In this document: one piece after another, positions 6,619 through 15,252 of the stretch
How positions within the stretch are numbered: the stretch's first letter is position 1
How the letters are laid out: the number at the start of each line of letters is the position of its first letter
Assembly: GCA_913061235.1 (NCBI GenBank)
Contig: CAJXTB010000015.1
Span: forward strand, 62,001 to 126,000
DNA from: an uncultured Pseudomonadota bacterium
GTDB lineage: Bacteria; Myxococcota_A; UBA796; GCA-2862545
Length of the DNA: 64,000 nt
Reading direction: 5' to 3'
The notes under the pieces: model-generated
What the model saw: the letters and a program-made list of their open reading frames with translations, nothing else
Database searches by the model: none
Told to the model about the DNA's origin: nothing
Translations under genes and position numbers: made by a program

Positions 6619-7458
6619 ATGCGCTGGTGGTGGACAATCGGATGGCTGGTGGGTTGCGCCGGGGTGGAGATGTCGGAGGAACCGACAGCCCCTCCCGAGG
6701 CGCCACAACAGGAACAACTCGCACGTGTCGAGGCGCCCCCTCCGGCTCCGTCGGAAGACAAGGTGATGTCGCCCGCTGCCGAACGGGGGCTCGCACTCGC
6801 AACGGACACCCACCGATTGCTGCCGGACAACGTTGGTAACGACCTGGTCTGCACCAGCTGCCATCTGGAGAATGCCACGCGTCCCAAGGCCGCTCCATGG
6901 GTAGGCGTGACGGACCGCTATCCTCGGTACCGCAAGCGTTCGGGCAAGGTAGACACTCTGCAAGAGCGCATCAACGGTTGTTTTCAGCGCAGCATGAACG
7001 GCACCCCACTCGCTACGGACAGCGAGGAGATGGCGGCGTTGGTCGCGTACGCAGAGTTCGTCTCGGAGGGGGTGGACGGCGTTGACATGCCGGGTGCCGG
7101 AATGCCTCGGATTACGTCGCCCGAGCCCCCTAATGCGGCGCGTGGACAGCATGTGTACGAGACCCAATGCATGGCGTGTCACCAAGCGAATGGCGAAGGC
7201 CTCACCTTGCCAGACGGACAGTTGATGTTCCCTGCACTGTGGGGTGATGGGTCGTTTAATGTGGGCGCTGGCATGGCCCGTCTAGACACAGCGGCCGCGT
7301 TCGTGAAGTGGAACATGCCGCTGAATCAGGGCGGAACACTGACCGACCAAGAAGCGTACGACGTCGCCGCATGGTTCACCGTTCAGCAACGTCCTGACTT
7401 GGAAGGCAAAGAAGGCGACTGGCCGAACGGCGATAAGCCCGCAGATGCGAGGTACTGA
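6619..7458 (+). CDS. TsdA-like dihaem cytochrome c lipoprotein (thiosulfate dehydrogenase family)
   Basis: A 279-residue lipoprotein (lipobox LVGC, Cys13) with two c-type haem motifs, CTSCH at 78-82 and CMACH at 184-188. Between them INGCFQRSMNG (Cys121) matches the thiosulfate dehydrogenase signature, where the cysteine is an axial ligand of the active-site haem. Family enzymes join two thiosulfates into tetrathionate, or run in reverse, outside the cytoplasm. The start at 6619 is chosen because it has a GGAGG, a lipoprotein signal and a sigma-54 promoter just upstream. Its stop overlaps the porin start (TGATG), so the two are coupled. Direction of the reaction cannot be told from sequence. 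Confidence 0.82.
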   Translation: MRWWWTIGWLVGCAGVEMSEEPTAPPEAPQQEQLARVEAPPPAPSEDKVMSPAAERGLALATDTHRLLPDNVGNDLVCTSCHLENATRPKAAPWVGVTDRYPRYRKRSGKVDTLQERINGCFQRSMNGTPLATDSEEMAALVAYAEFVSEGVDGVDMPGAGMPRITSPEPPNAARGQHVYETQCMACHQANGEGLTLPDGQLMFPALWGDGSFNVGAGMARLDTAAAFVKWNMPLNQGGTLTDQEAYDVAAWFTVQQRPDLEGKEGDWPNGDKPADARY

Positions 7459-8651
7459 TGTGGCTCCTTCTGCTCGCTGCATCTCTCGCCGCCGACTGGC
7501 TGACCCTTCAGGGCTCAGAGTTCGGACGCGACGACACCCCCATTCACGCCTTCGGCTTCGTCCAACCACAGCTCGACATCTTTGTCGGCGGTGAGCGGGT
7601 CAACGGTGAGCGTCCAATATTCAACACCATCGGAGGTACGCCCACTTCGGTCCGAGTCCATCGAGCGCGCATTGGCGTCCGTGGGTCGATTCCAAAGACC
7701 GAACAACGCGTCTCCTACTACCTGCTTGCAGAGGCCGGGGAGGTCTCGCTGACCCGAGGCGCTCCCGTCGTCTTGTCCGATGCTTCCCTGACCTTATCGG
7801 CCCCTGGCGCACGTCTGCGACTGGGTCAGTTCAAGCTCCCGGTCATGGAAGAGATTGTGCAGGGTGTGGCCGTGTCACTGGAGTTCATCCACTTCTCCAA
7901 CACCCTGACCGGATTGCTGCTCGAGAACCGGGTGGACGCAACCGGCCAGTACAGCGGCCCCTCGTTTGGCTTTCGCGACGTGGGTGCCCAGGTGTTCGAG
8001 GGCTTTCAAACCGACACATTCGCAGGTTCCTACGCCATCATGTTGTCGAACGGCAATGGCATTCATGCTGGTGACAACGACCCCGCCAAAGACCTATCGG
8101 TCCGAGGAGAGGTGGCGTGGGTCTTCGAAGGGGAGCGCAAGTCGGCTCGACGGCACGAGCTGAAGGTAGGCGGATGGTGGCTCGAGGGGACTCGGTCCTC
8201 GGACGGCGACCGCGCCCGACGCGCCAGACGGGGTGCCTTTGTTCACCTTGAACAGGGCTCGTACTGGGGACTCGTGGAGTTCGCAGATGGCGTGGGCATG
8301 CTCGAGTCGGGCCGTACCACACCATTCGCGACCGGTGAGGTTGTCATTTCACCCACCGGACGCGGCTGGGGGACGGTGGCACAGGCCGGAGGACGACTGG
8401 AGTTCTCTCAAGGGTCGATAGGTCTAAAAGGAAGATACGACCGTTATCATCGACGTACAGATGACAGCGCCGCACTGCGCGTCTTCCAGACCACAACCAT
8501 CGGGGTGGAGTACAACCCGGTCCGCAAGGTCCGCATTCAGGTCAACTACGAATTTCGTGACCTAAACGCCCCCAATGCCCCAATTCCAGCCCAGCAGGTC
8601 GCCGACGCCATGGCAGACCGCATCACCACGCAAGTCACCGCATCCTTCTAA
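7458..8651 (+). CDS. Outer membrane porin, phosphate-selective OprO/OprP-like
   Basis: A 397-residue beta-barrel protein. A short signal peptide (MWLLLLAASLAA) is followed by alternating-residue strands typical of an OprO/P-type porin, such as RLRLGQFKLPVMEE near residue 120 and a C-terminal strand ending in Phe. Translationally coupled to the TsdA-like cytochrome (TGATG). Placed between a thiosulfate enzyme and a rhodanese, it may pass sulfur oxyanions rather than phosphate; that is inference from context. Confidence 0.8.
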   Translation: MWLLLLAASLAADWLTLQGSEFGRDDTPIHAFGFVQPQLDIFVGGERVNGERPIFNTIGGTPTSVRVHRARIGVRGSIPKTEQRVSYYLLAEAGEVSLTRGAPVVLSDASLTLSAPGARLRLGQFKLPVMEEIVQGVAVSLEFIHFSNTLTGLLLENRVDATGQYSGPSFGFRDVGAQVFEGFQTDTFAGSYAIMLSNGNGIHAGDNDPAKDLSVRGEVAWVFEGERKSARRHELKVGGWWLEGTRSSDGDRARRARRGAFVHLEQGSYWGLVEFADGVGMLESGRTTPFATGEVVISPTGRGWGTVAQAGGRLEFSQGSIGLKGRYDRYHRRTDDSAALRVFQTTTIGVEYNPVRKVRIQVNYEFRDLNAPNAPIPAQQVADAMADRITTQVTASF

Positions 8652-8672
8652 GGAACGCGAAAGGAACCTACT

Positions 8673-9038
8673 ATGAAAGGCTTTTTTAGGGCTATTCTAG
8701 ACGCCTGGTCAGGGAACTCCCCCTCCGCTCAACGCATGGACGTACACGACCTACATGCAGCGCTGCAGAGCAATCCCGACTTGGTCGTCGTCGATGTTCG
8801 CACGGCCGTTGAGTACGCGGCGGGACACGTCCCAAACGCCATCAATGTGCCGCTGGCCCGTATCAACAATGCCCCGGAACTCGCCGAGCTAACCGACCAA
8901 ACGGTCCATCTGATCTGCTTGTCTGGCGCCAGATCTGGGCGGGCCCAAGGGTTTCTTGCCAGCAACCCGTTCACCACCATCAACATCACCGGCGGAACGA
9001 GCGCTTGGCGACGCGCTGGCTACCCACTGGTGGAGTAG
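8673..9038 (+). CDS. Single-domain rhodanese sulfurtransferase
   Basis: A 121-residue protein with one rhodanese domain: DVRTAVEYAAGHVPNAINVPL and the catalytic loop CLSGARSGRA with the active-site cysteine. No signal peptide, so it is probably cytoplasmic. It is the third gene of the operon starting at 6619, 21 bases after the porin. Single-domain rhodaneses move sulfane sulfur between thiosulfate, glutathione and persulfides, which fits delivery of glutathione persulfide to the MBL dioxygenases. Confidence 0.9.
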   Translation: MKGFFRAILDAWSGNSPSAQRMDVHDLHAALQSNPDLVVVDVRTAVEYAAGHVPNAINVPLARINNAPELAELTDQTVHLICLSGARSGRAQGFLASNPFTTINITGGTSAWRRAGYPLVE

Positions 9039-9046
9039 CGGGTGGG

Positions 9047-10039
9047 CTAGACCAGCTCGTGCTCGCGTAGCCGACGATACAGAGTGGACCGAGAGATACC
9101 CAGCGCATCCGCCATCTTTCCGCGACTGCCGCCAAAGCGCTGCCACGCGTCAACCAGCTGCCGGCGCTCAAGCGCGTCCAGCTCATTGGTGACCGGCCGG
9201 TCTGGATGGCCGGTAGACAGCATGATGGAGTCGATGGGAGGGGCCTCGCCACGCAGCTCTGGAAGCAGGTCTTCAACGCCTAATACCGGTCCGAGTCCTA
9301 GGACAAAGGCGCCCTGGAGCATGTTGTCCAGCTCGCGAATATTGCCGGGCCACGGATAGCTCTGCATCGCGTCCCAAGCATCGGCGGAAATCCGGTGAAT
9401 CTGACGTCCTCCCTTGGCATTGAGGCGGTCGATGAGTGTCCATGTCAACAGCTCCAGATCCCCCTCACGCTCACGCAGCGGCGGCAGGCGCAAGATCACA
9501 ACGCGAAGGCGGTACATGAGGTCTTCGCGGAACTTTCGCTGCGCCACCAAGTCCCGAAGTCCGGTGTTTGTGGCCGAGATAATGCGAATGTCCACCTGTT
9601 TCTCAACCGACCCACCCAACGGCCTGAAGCGGCGCTCTTGTAGGACGCGAAGCAGACGCCCTTGAAGGTCTGCCGGGATGTCCGCGACCTCATCGAGAAA
9701 TAGTGTGCCTTTGTCGGCCTGAACCAGCAGGCCATCGCGACTCCCCACGGCTCCAGTAAACGCCCCTTTCACATGCCCAAACAGCTCACTCGCCAGCATC
9801 TCCGACGTGAAAGACGCGCAGTTGACCGCACGAAACCGAGCCGAGCGCCGAGCGCCCTCAGCGTGTAGCGCACGAGCGACCAACTCTTTTCCCGAGCCGC
9901 TCTCGCCACGCAGCAACGTGGTCACATCACTGTGCGCAGCGCGACGGATGAGCTCGAACAGCGACAGCATGCGCGGTGAGCAGGTGACCATCCCATTGAA
10001 GACGGTTTGTTTCAGATCGGGTCGCATTCGGTCGTTCAT
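9047..10039 (-). CDS. Sigma-54-dependent activator without sensor domain (AAA+ plus Fis-type HTH)
   Basis: A 330-residue enhancer-binding protein. Walker A GESGSGKE lies at 45-52, the sigma-54 contact loop GAFTGA at 92-97 and Walker B GTLFLDE near 111-117; a Fis-type helix-turn-helix is at the C-terminus (GISRSTLYRRLRE). Only about 20 residues precede the AAA+ domain, so there is no receiver, GAF, PAS or FisR-type sensor domain. That layout resembles PspF, whose activity is set by a partner protein. It lies convergent with the rhodanese gene, and a palindrome covers its start codon (10038-10057), which suggests autorepression. It is the likely activator of the four sigma-54 promoters at 390-6596. 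An alternative start is Met5. Confidence 0.9.
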   Translation of the reverse strand: MNDRMRPDLKQTVFNGMVTCSPRMLSLFELIRRAAHSDVTTLLRGESGSGKELVARALHAEGARRSARFRAVNCASFTSEMLASELFGHVKGAFTGAVGSRDGLLVQADKGTLFLDEVADIPADLQGRLLRVLQERRFRPLGGSVEKQVDIRIISATNTGLRDLVAQRKFREDLMYRLRVVILRLPPLREREGDLELLTWTLIDRLNAKGGRQIHRISADAWDAMQSYPWPGNIRELDNMLQGAFVLGLGPVLGVEDLLPELRGEAPPIDSIMLSTGHPDRPVTNELDALERRQLVDAWQRFGGSRGKMADALGISRSTLYRRLREHELV

Positions 10040-10057
10040 GAGTCAATGATGACTCAT
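10038..10057. promoter_or_regulatory. Perfect palindrome over the sigma-54 activator start codon
   Basis: ATGAGTCA-ATGA-TGACTCAT has 8-bp arms and a 4-base spacer. It shares the outer T and the GTCA core of the half-site with TCGGTCA at 455-493 and 6500-6520, and has nearly the same spacer. It overlaps the activator's ATG (10037-10039), so binding there would block its own expression. Confidence 0.65.
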
Positions 10058-10142
10058 TCGAGTGGCCTTGTCGAGCCATGGAAGACGGTGTCAGCACAAC
10101 CGCGATACCGCCCAAGGACCAACGTACAGCCTCGGGAAATAC

Positions 10143-10901
10143 ATGTCCGACTCCCTCATTCACGTCGCCGATGACTTCTGGAATATCCGAGGGTCTTTCA
10201 AGATCTTCAAGGTGGTAGACATTGGGACACACGCCTCACTGGTACGTCGTGCGAATGGGCGCTTCGTGCTGTTGGATGCCTACACCTTGTCCGGCGAGAC
10301 CGAGCAGCAGGTACGCGACCTGACCGATGGGGGTGCTGCGGTCGACGCCATCTTGAACCTCCACCCGTTCCACACCATCCACGTTCGGCGCTCCCACGAG
10401 CAATTCCCGCAGGCTCGCCTGTACGGAACCACCCGACACATCGCAAAGGCCCCCGACCTGCCCTGGCAGCCTGAACACACCGATTCCCCTGCCCTTCATG
10501 CGCTGTTCGACGAGTTCACCTTTACCGTTCCTCGTGGCGTCGACTTCATCTCCAGCAACGAGAACGTTCATTTCTCGTCCGTTCTCGCCATTCACAACGC
10601 ATCGCGAACGTTGCACGTGGACGACACCCTGATGCACACCCAGCTGCCCGTCGTGGGCGGGGTGCGCTTCCACCCCACTCTCAACAAGGCGTTGCAGCCC
10701 CGTGCCGGCGCCGCCTCCGAGTTCCGCGAGTGGGCGAAACAGTTCGCTGAGCAGTGCGCTGACGTCGACAACCTGTGTGCAGCCCACACCCGAGCACTGC
10801 TCAAGGCGGACACCCAGAGCAACACTATCTCCGCTCGTATTCTCGACGCCCTCGAACGGGTTGAAGGGGTGCTTCAGGCCCATGAGAAACGCCACGGGTA
10901 G
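10143..10901 (+). CDS. Metallo-beta-lactamase-fold-like protein without the canonical metal motif
   Basis: A 252-residue protein that reads like an MBL-superfamily member of the DUF4336 kind: N-terminal FKIFKVVDIGTHASLVRRANGRFVLLDAY, then LNLHPFHTIHV where HxHxDH would be, and a HVDDTLMH segment later. The spaced histidines could still bind metal, but the standard Asp is missing. No signal peptide. Start chosen at the ATG of MSDSLIHV (10143) because the sequence before it lacks family-like features. Divergent from the sigma-54 activator; function unknown. Confidence 0.6.
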   Translation: MSDSLIHVADDFWNIRGSFKIFKVVDIGTHASLVRRANGRFVLLDAYTLSGETEQQVRDLTDGGAAVDAILNLHPFHTIHVRRSHEQFPQARLYGTTRHIAKAPDLPWQPEHTDSPALHALFDEFTFTVPRGVDFISSNENVHFSSVLAIHNASRTLHVDDTLMHTQLPVVGGVRFHPTLNKALQPRAGAASEFREWAKQFAEQCADVDNLCAAHTRALLKADTQSNTISARILDALERVEGVLQAHEKRHG

Positions 10902-10905
10902 CCGC

Positions 10906-11526
10906 TCAGTACGTGGTCACCTGAAAGTCAGTGATACGGATAAACGGCTGGCCATCTGGTGTATCAAAGATGGTCGGCACACGAATTCCGCTCGACTCTG
11001 TCCACCCCGCTCGCGTGGTCGACAGTCGTGGCTCGTCGCTGCCGCCGGGGAAATAGCTCCAACCCACCGGAGCCCCCTCTTCCCCCACATACACAACGTA
11101 GCGGTCGCCCGGTGTGTACCCGCCACCCACCGGGTAGCGAACTTCATACGCCGCTGATGCCGTGTCGAACGGCCCCGACGCCGACACTTCCGCCCGAGTG
11201 ACCGTGTCCGTGATGGCCTTGAACTCAAACAACAGCCAGTAGCTATCGTTGACGAAGGCCTGGTGGGCGTCGAGCTGTTCCCCGTCCAAGTCCGTCCCGA
11301 AGACCGGCACGGTGAGCGACTGAGCGCCGGGTTCCATGGTCACCTCGACCATTCCCGCAGGCACGTTCCAGTCGTAGGTCCGCGCACGCGAGGACGGAAC
11401 ATGGCTCCAGGTGAACTGAACATGGTCGACGGTTCGCCACGTTGGTTGTCCAGAGGCCATTGCAACTTGGTCCCACAGCGGAACAGGGTCCTGTGCCAGC
11501 GCTACGCCCATCATCCACAACAGCAT
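10906..11526 (-). CDS. Secreted protein of unknown function
   Basis: A 206-residue protein with a signal peptide (MLLWMMGVALAQ). The ATG at 11526 has an AGGAGG six bases upstream, while a start at 11571 has none. The mature part is rich in aromatic and beta-strand-like segments (FTWSHVPSSRARTYDW, YWLLFEFKAITD) and ends in FQVTTY. I recognise no family. It is convergent with the MBL-like gene at 10143, with 4 bases between the stops. Confidence 0.7.
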   Translation of the reverse strand: MLLWMMGVALAQDPVPLWDQVAMASGQPTWRTVDHVQFTWSHVPSSRARTYDWNVPAGMVEVTMEPGAQSLTVPVFGTDLDGEQLDAHQAFVNDSYWLLFEFKAITDTVTRAEVSASGPFDTASAAYEVRYPVGGGYTPGDRYVVYVGEEGAPVGWSYFPGGSDEPRLSTTRAGWTESSGIRVPTIFDTPDGQPFIRITDFQVTTY

Positions 11527-11609
11527 GCGGCCTCCTGCAATGGTGTAGCGCAAAGTCAGGGCCACGTACATGCATCCGACAGGGTCAGAGGGTCGGGCGC
11601 GAACACTAG

Positions 11610-11639
11610 TTGGACAGATTCGTACAAAGACTGTAATAC
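11610..11639 (+). promoter_or_regulatory. Sigma-70-type promoter giving a near-leaderless paaX-like transcript
   Basis: TTGGAC (11610-11615), an 18-base spacer and TAATAC (11634-11639) lie immediately before the ATG at 11646. Transcription would begin at or next to the start codon. The -10 sits in a small palindrome, CTGTA-A-TACAG (11631-11641), which may be an operator for the regulator itself. Confidence 0.55.
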
Positions 11640-11645
11640 AGGCTC

Positions 11646-12479
11646 ATGCATCCCCATCTGACCGCCTCCGATCTCATCCTCTCCGTTCTGCAGATTGCCG
11701 AGCGAAACGCGGTCAGCGTCGCCCTTCTCATAGAGGTCGCCGGTCGTTTCGAGGTGACCTCCAACAACGTTCGTGTGGCACTGACCCGCCTGGTCAAGCG
11801 CGGCCTGATTCACACACCAACAACGGCCAGCTACCGACTAGCAGACGCCGCAGATCCGGTGCGCGCCTACCTAGAGACCTGGCGCCTTGGCGAGAACCGA
11901 CTGCGGGAGTGGAACGGCACCTGGCTCGCCATTCACCTGCCCGCCAAGCCCTTCAGTCGCAGCGTACGGCGTCAGAGCGTAAATGCGCTAACCAAGCTCG
12001 GGCTGCGAGAAGCACGCTCACTGCTCTGGGTCCGACCGGACTGCCTCAGCGATGCAATGAAGCCCATCGAAGCCCTTGCCGGACTGGGGCTGGAGAGCCA
12101 GGCGGAGCCCCTGTGGATTGAGGCACGGACCGAGCTGGCGCAGATGTGGTCGTCGGCATTGTGGGACCGTCAGGCCCTGGCCGAGCAGTACGCCGACGGC
12201 CTGCAGGCACTGCATGACAGCCACGAGCAACTGCAAACCCTCGATTCGGAAGCGACGTTGGTCCACGCATTTCATGTGGGACGCAGGGTCATTCGTCAGC
12301 TCGGCCTAGACCCGTTGCTGCCCCCATCCATCGTGGACGCAGACGCTCGTGCAGCACTCACCCGCGCCATGCTCGCCTACGACGACAACGCACGTCGGCT
12401 GTGGCGCGACGCCCTGGCCAGCGCCAACCTGTCTCTTCCCGGCATCGACAAGAACGCGGAGCCCACCCATGTTGCGTGA
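11646..12479 (+). CDS. PaaX-family transcriptional regulator
   Basis: A 277-residue GntR-like winged-helix regulator of the PaaX type. The N-terminal wHTH (residues 1-75) contains VTSNNVRVALTRLVKRGLI, and the C-terminal part carries the family pattern RQLGLDPLLPPSIVD. PaaX proteins repress aromatic (phenylacetate) or fatty-acid genes in response to CoA esters. Here its last 11 bases overlap the desaturase gene, so it probably controls membrane-lipid desaturation and not phenylacetate breakdown; that is inferred from the overlap. Confidence 0.85.
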   Translation: MHPHLTASDLILSVLQIAERNAVSVALLIEVAGRFEVTSNNVRVALTRLVKRGLIHTPTTASYRLADAADPVRAYLETWRLGENRLREWNGTWLAIHLPAKPFSRSVRRQSVNALTKLGLREARSLLWVRPDCLSDAMKPIEALAGLGLESQAEPLWIEARTELAQMWSSALWDRQALAEQYADGLQALHDSHEQLQTLDSEATLVHAFHVGRRVIRQLGLDPLLPPSIVDADARAALTRAMLAYDDNARRLWRDALASANLSLPGIDKNAEPTHVA

Positions 12480-13425
12480 AGAAGACGGCGGCTTGTCACC
12501 CACGGAGCTGCGTGGCCTGAGCCAGCTCTCTGGGACCCGGACCTGGCTGCGCATTGCCGAGATTTACCTGGCCATCACACTGCTCTTTGCCGCCGTCACC
12601 GTCATTGGGACCTGGTGGGCCTGGCTCATCGCGGTGCCAGTCGTCGCCCGCTACCAGATGGCAATGGGCGCGCTGATGCATGACGCTGCTCACCGGCGTC
12701 TATTCCGCAGCCGCCCCCTCAACGACGTCGTCAGTCAGCTGTTCGTCTCAGGTCCCTTGCTGCTGGTCTCCGACGGCTACCGGCGCACTCACCTCAAGCA
12801 TCACCGAGCCCCACTCGCCGACGACGACCCGGACATTGGCATTACCGGTGGCTACCCCATCTCACGTAGACGACTCGCCAAGCGCTTCTTCCGCGACATG
12901 ACGGGGCAGACCTACATCAAGTTCATCCGCCACTTCATCGCACCGCACCGCCGGACCGCGGCCGTCGCCAACAAAGCCTTGGCCCCAAAAAAACGACGTA
13001 CCCAACGACACGACGGCGTGCCGATGTGGTTGGTACTCGCCGGTATTGTGGTCTTTCACTCAAGCTTGATTGCGTTGCTCTTCGCGCTGAGCAGCGTCTG
13101 GCTGTACCCGTTGTTGTGGCTTGTGCCGCAGATGACCGCCCTGCAGGTCTACCTTCGCATCCGGGGCATCTCCGAGCATGCGGGCTTCAAACAAGGAGAC
13201 GACCAGCGTATGAATACCCGCACCGTGCGGTCACGCTGGCAAGCCTGGTGGGTGGCTCCAGGCCAGCTCAACTACCACATCACCCATCATCTATACCCGA
13301 GCATCCCCTGGTATCGCACACGGCAAACCTACCGAATGCTCCAGGACCGAGGCGCGCTGGATGGGGCTCCGGTGTACGACAACTACGGTCAAGTGCTTCG
13401 CGAACTGACAGCATCCACGCCATGA
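12469..13425 (+). CDS. Membrane fatty acid desaturase / CrtR-type hydroxylase
   Basis: A 318-residue polytopic membrane enzyme with the three di-iron histidine boxes: HDAAH (box 1), HLKHH (box 2) and HITHH (box 3). Hydrophobic segments lie at about 28-60 and 185-225. The last box followed by LYPSIPWY is typical of acyl-lipid desaturases and beta-carotene hydroxylases. The ATG at 12469 lies inside the end of the PaaX-like gene, in a different frame, so the pair is one transcription unit. Substrate unknown. Confidence 0.85.
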   Translation: MLREEDGGLSPTELRGLSQLSGTRTWLRIAEIYLAITLLFAAVTVIGTWWAWLIAVPVVARYQMAMGALMHDAAHRRLFRSRPLNDVVSQLFVSGPLLLVSDGYRRTHLKHHRAPLADDDPDIGITGGYPISRRRLAKRFFRDMTGQTYIKFIRHFIAPHRRTAAVANKALAPKKRRTQRHDGVPMWLVLAGIVVFHSSLIALLFALSSVWLYPLLWLVPQMTALQVYLRIRGISEHAGFKQGDDQRMNTRTVRSRWQAWWVAPGQLNYHITHHLYPSIPWYRTRQTYRMLQDRGALDGAPVYDNYGQVLRELTASTP

Positions 13426-13461
13426 CGCCATGCGTTAGACGGGCCGAGACCCGGAGTTCTT

Positions 13462-15252
13462 GTGAAGCCCGTTCAGCTTGTGACGATTCAGCCCCCGCCC
13501 AAAGACCAGCAATACGGCCGTGATGCCCGGTTTGCAGACGACGGGGAGCGCCGCAATCGCTACCACCTGCCGAGCAAGCTGACGTCATCGTCGCCAGTCG
13601 GCTACCGCACACGCATCTCGCTGTCCGCCGCACAGACCCAAGAAGCGCTCGGCCTGCTCTCTATGGACCGCCCCACTGGCTTTGGTCCAGCGACCGACAT
13701 TACCGACCAGATGCTGTTCGAAGAGAGCGCTCTTGGCGTGCTCTCAGCACGTCAGTCCACCAACTTCCGCGGCCACAAGCAGGTCACGCTGGGACCGGCG
13801 GACAGCTCCAAGCTCGCGAGTCTGATGGGCGGCCTGTCGCACCGTGACGCCGCGATTCTCACCGGCGCTAGCCACACCAACGTGGTGCTGTGTCGGCCCT
13901 ACCGCACGCCGTTCACCATGCTGCTCACCTTCATTGGGCACAAGGCATTCCGCAGCCTGGTGACCGTCCCTCGCCGCGCCTTCCGCAAGAAGGTGCACCA
14001 CACAGACGACATCCCGACCATCGGCTACCTGACGGAGCTTCACGTCGGCATCCTGGCAGACGCCATGGAGCGCGCCTCGGTCATCGCGAGTGCCGGAGCC
14101 CTTCGTGCCCAGGTCCACATGGCCCCGTTCTCCGGCGACCACTTGGCGGACAACAAGAAGGCACTAGAGCCAATCTACGAGCTGTGCGGTGTGTCGCGCT
14201 CAGACCGCCGCGCTGGGTGGCGGATTGCCATTGTTGCGCAGGTCGGCACCGCTCTGAAGGACGAGCGTGTGGCCCTCAGCAAGGCCACCGCACGTAAGCT
14301 CGGCGCCAACCTGCTCGCCCTGCGTTCGGAGCGCATTCAGCCCGGCGTGAACCAAGAAGAGCGTGCGCCAGCGTCCTACCAAGGCCGCCAAGACATGTCG
14401 GTCGACGACGAGCTCACGGTCATGTGCGGACGCGCCGCATACAACGCCTTCTCTCACTGGACCGGCGTCAACCGTGAGCGCGCCAAAGACCTGCTGCTCC
14501 TCGAGCGCGTAGACGTGCTGCACCCCGAAGGAAAGCGTCGGCTGCGCGAGATTCGTGGCGAGCTCGGAGACATCACCGACACCGTGGTCGCAAACATCCC
14601 CAAGTGGGCCGACTACGCCATGGGCAAGGCGCTCACCCGCAATGCTGCCAAAGGAAAGAAGGCCTTCGCCCTGGCCGGCCAGCGCATCTACATCGTGGGT
14701 GCGGACAAGTCCGAGTGCAAGGCCGAAGGCGTTGACTGGCAGCTCGCCGTACGCGCTGTGGGAGCCGCCTGTTCACGCAGCTCGCTCGTGGCAGAGCTGT
14801 CCGGCTGCACCAACATCCCGGAAGGCTGTGACCTGCTCGCTGGTATCTGCCTGATGGCCGGACCGGTCAACCAGAATGACGTGGGCAAGACCTTCTTCGG
14901 CTTCCGCGACATGCTCTCCGGCGCCCATCCGTCGAAGGACCCGACCTCGCTGCTCATGTGGACGCTCAAGGCAAAGACTGTCGGCGACCCCATCGGCAAC
15001 GAAGAACAGCTGATGAACCCAGCACGCAAGGGAGCCCTTGTCGACCTACGCTGTGGACCTCATGAAGCGTGTTTTGTTCGCCGCGGTGGCGGTGTGGTTC
15101 CCTTCCGTCAGAGCGGAGAACAGACCAGCGAAGAGCGCGCGTTTAGCGACGTCGGCAACTTCGTCACCGACTCCCACGGCACGGACATTCCAGGCAATCG
15201 CGGGGCCGAGTGGTCAGGACGCGACACGGTGCTGTGGCCGGGTGTTCTGTAA
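13462..15252 (+). CDS. Large cytoplasmic protein of unknown function
   Basis: A 596-residue protein that I do not recognise. It has no signal peptide and no membrane segment, an even amino acid composition and sustained coding character, so it is a real gene. The first codon is GTG with only a weak CGGAG upstream. Cys residues cluster in the second half (KSECKAEG, AACSRSS, SGCTNIPEGCDLLAGICL, LRCGPHEACF), which could bind metal or form a redox site. Its stop shares a base with the trmO start (TAATG), so the two are translationally coupled, which hints at RNA-related work; nothing more can be said. Confidence 0.75.
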   Translation: MKPVQLVTIQPPPKDQQYGRDARFADDGERRNRYHLPSKLTSSSPVGYRTRISLSAAQTQEALGLLSMDRPTGFGPATDITDQMLFEESALGVLSARQSTNFRGHKQVTLGPADSSKLASLMGGLSHRDAAILTGASHTNVVLCRPYRTPFTMLLTFIGHKAFRSLVTVPRRAFRKKVHHTDDIPTIGYLTELHVGILADAMERASVIASAGALRAQVHMAPFSGDHLADNKKALEPIYELCGVSRSDRRAGWRIAIVAQVGTALKDERVALSKATARKLGANLLALRSERIQPGVNQEERAPASYQGRQDMSVDDELTVMCGRAAYNAFSHWTGVNRERAKDLLLLERVDVLHPEGKRRLREIRGELGDITDTVVANIPKWADYAMGKALTRNAAKGKKAFALAGQRIYIVGADKSECKAEGVDWQLAVRAVGAACSRSSLVAELSGCTNIPEGCDLLAGICLMAGPVNQNDVGKTFFGFRDMLSGAHPSKDPTSLLMWTLKAKTVGDPIGNEEQLMNPARKGALVDLRCGPHEACFVRRGGGVVPFRQSGEQTSEERAFSDVGNFVTDSHGTDIPGNRGAEWSGRDTVLWPGVL

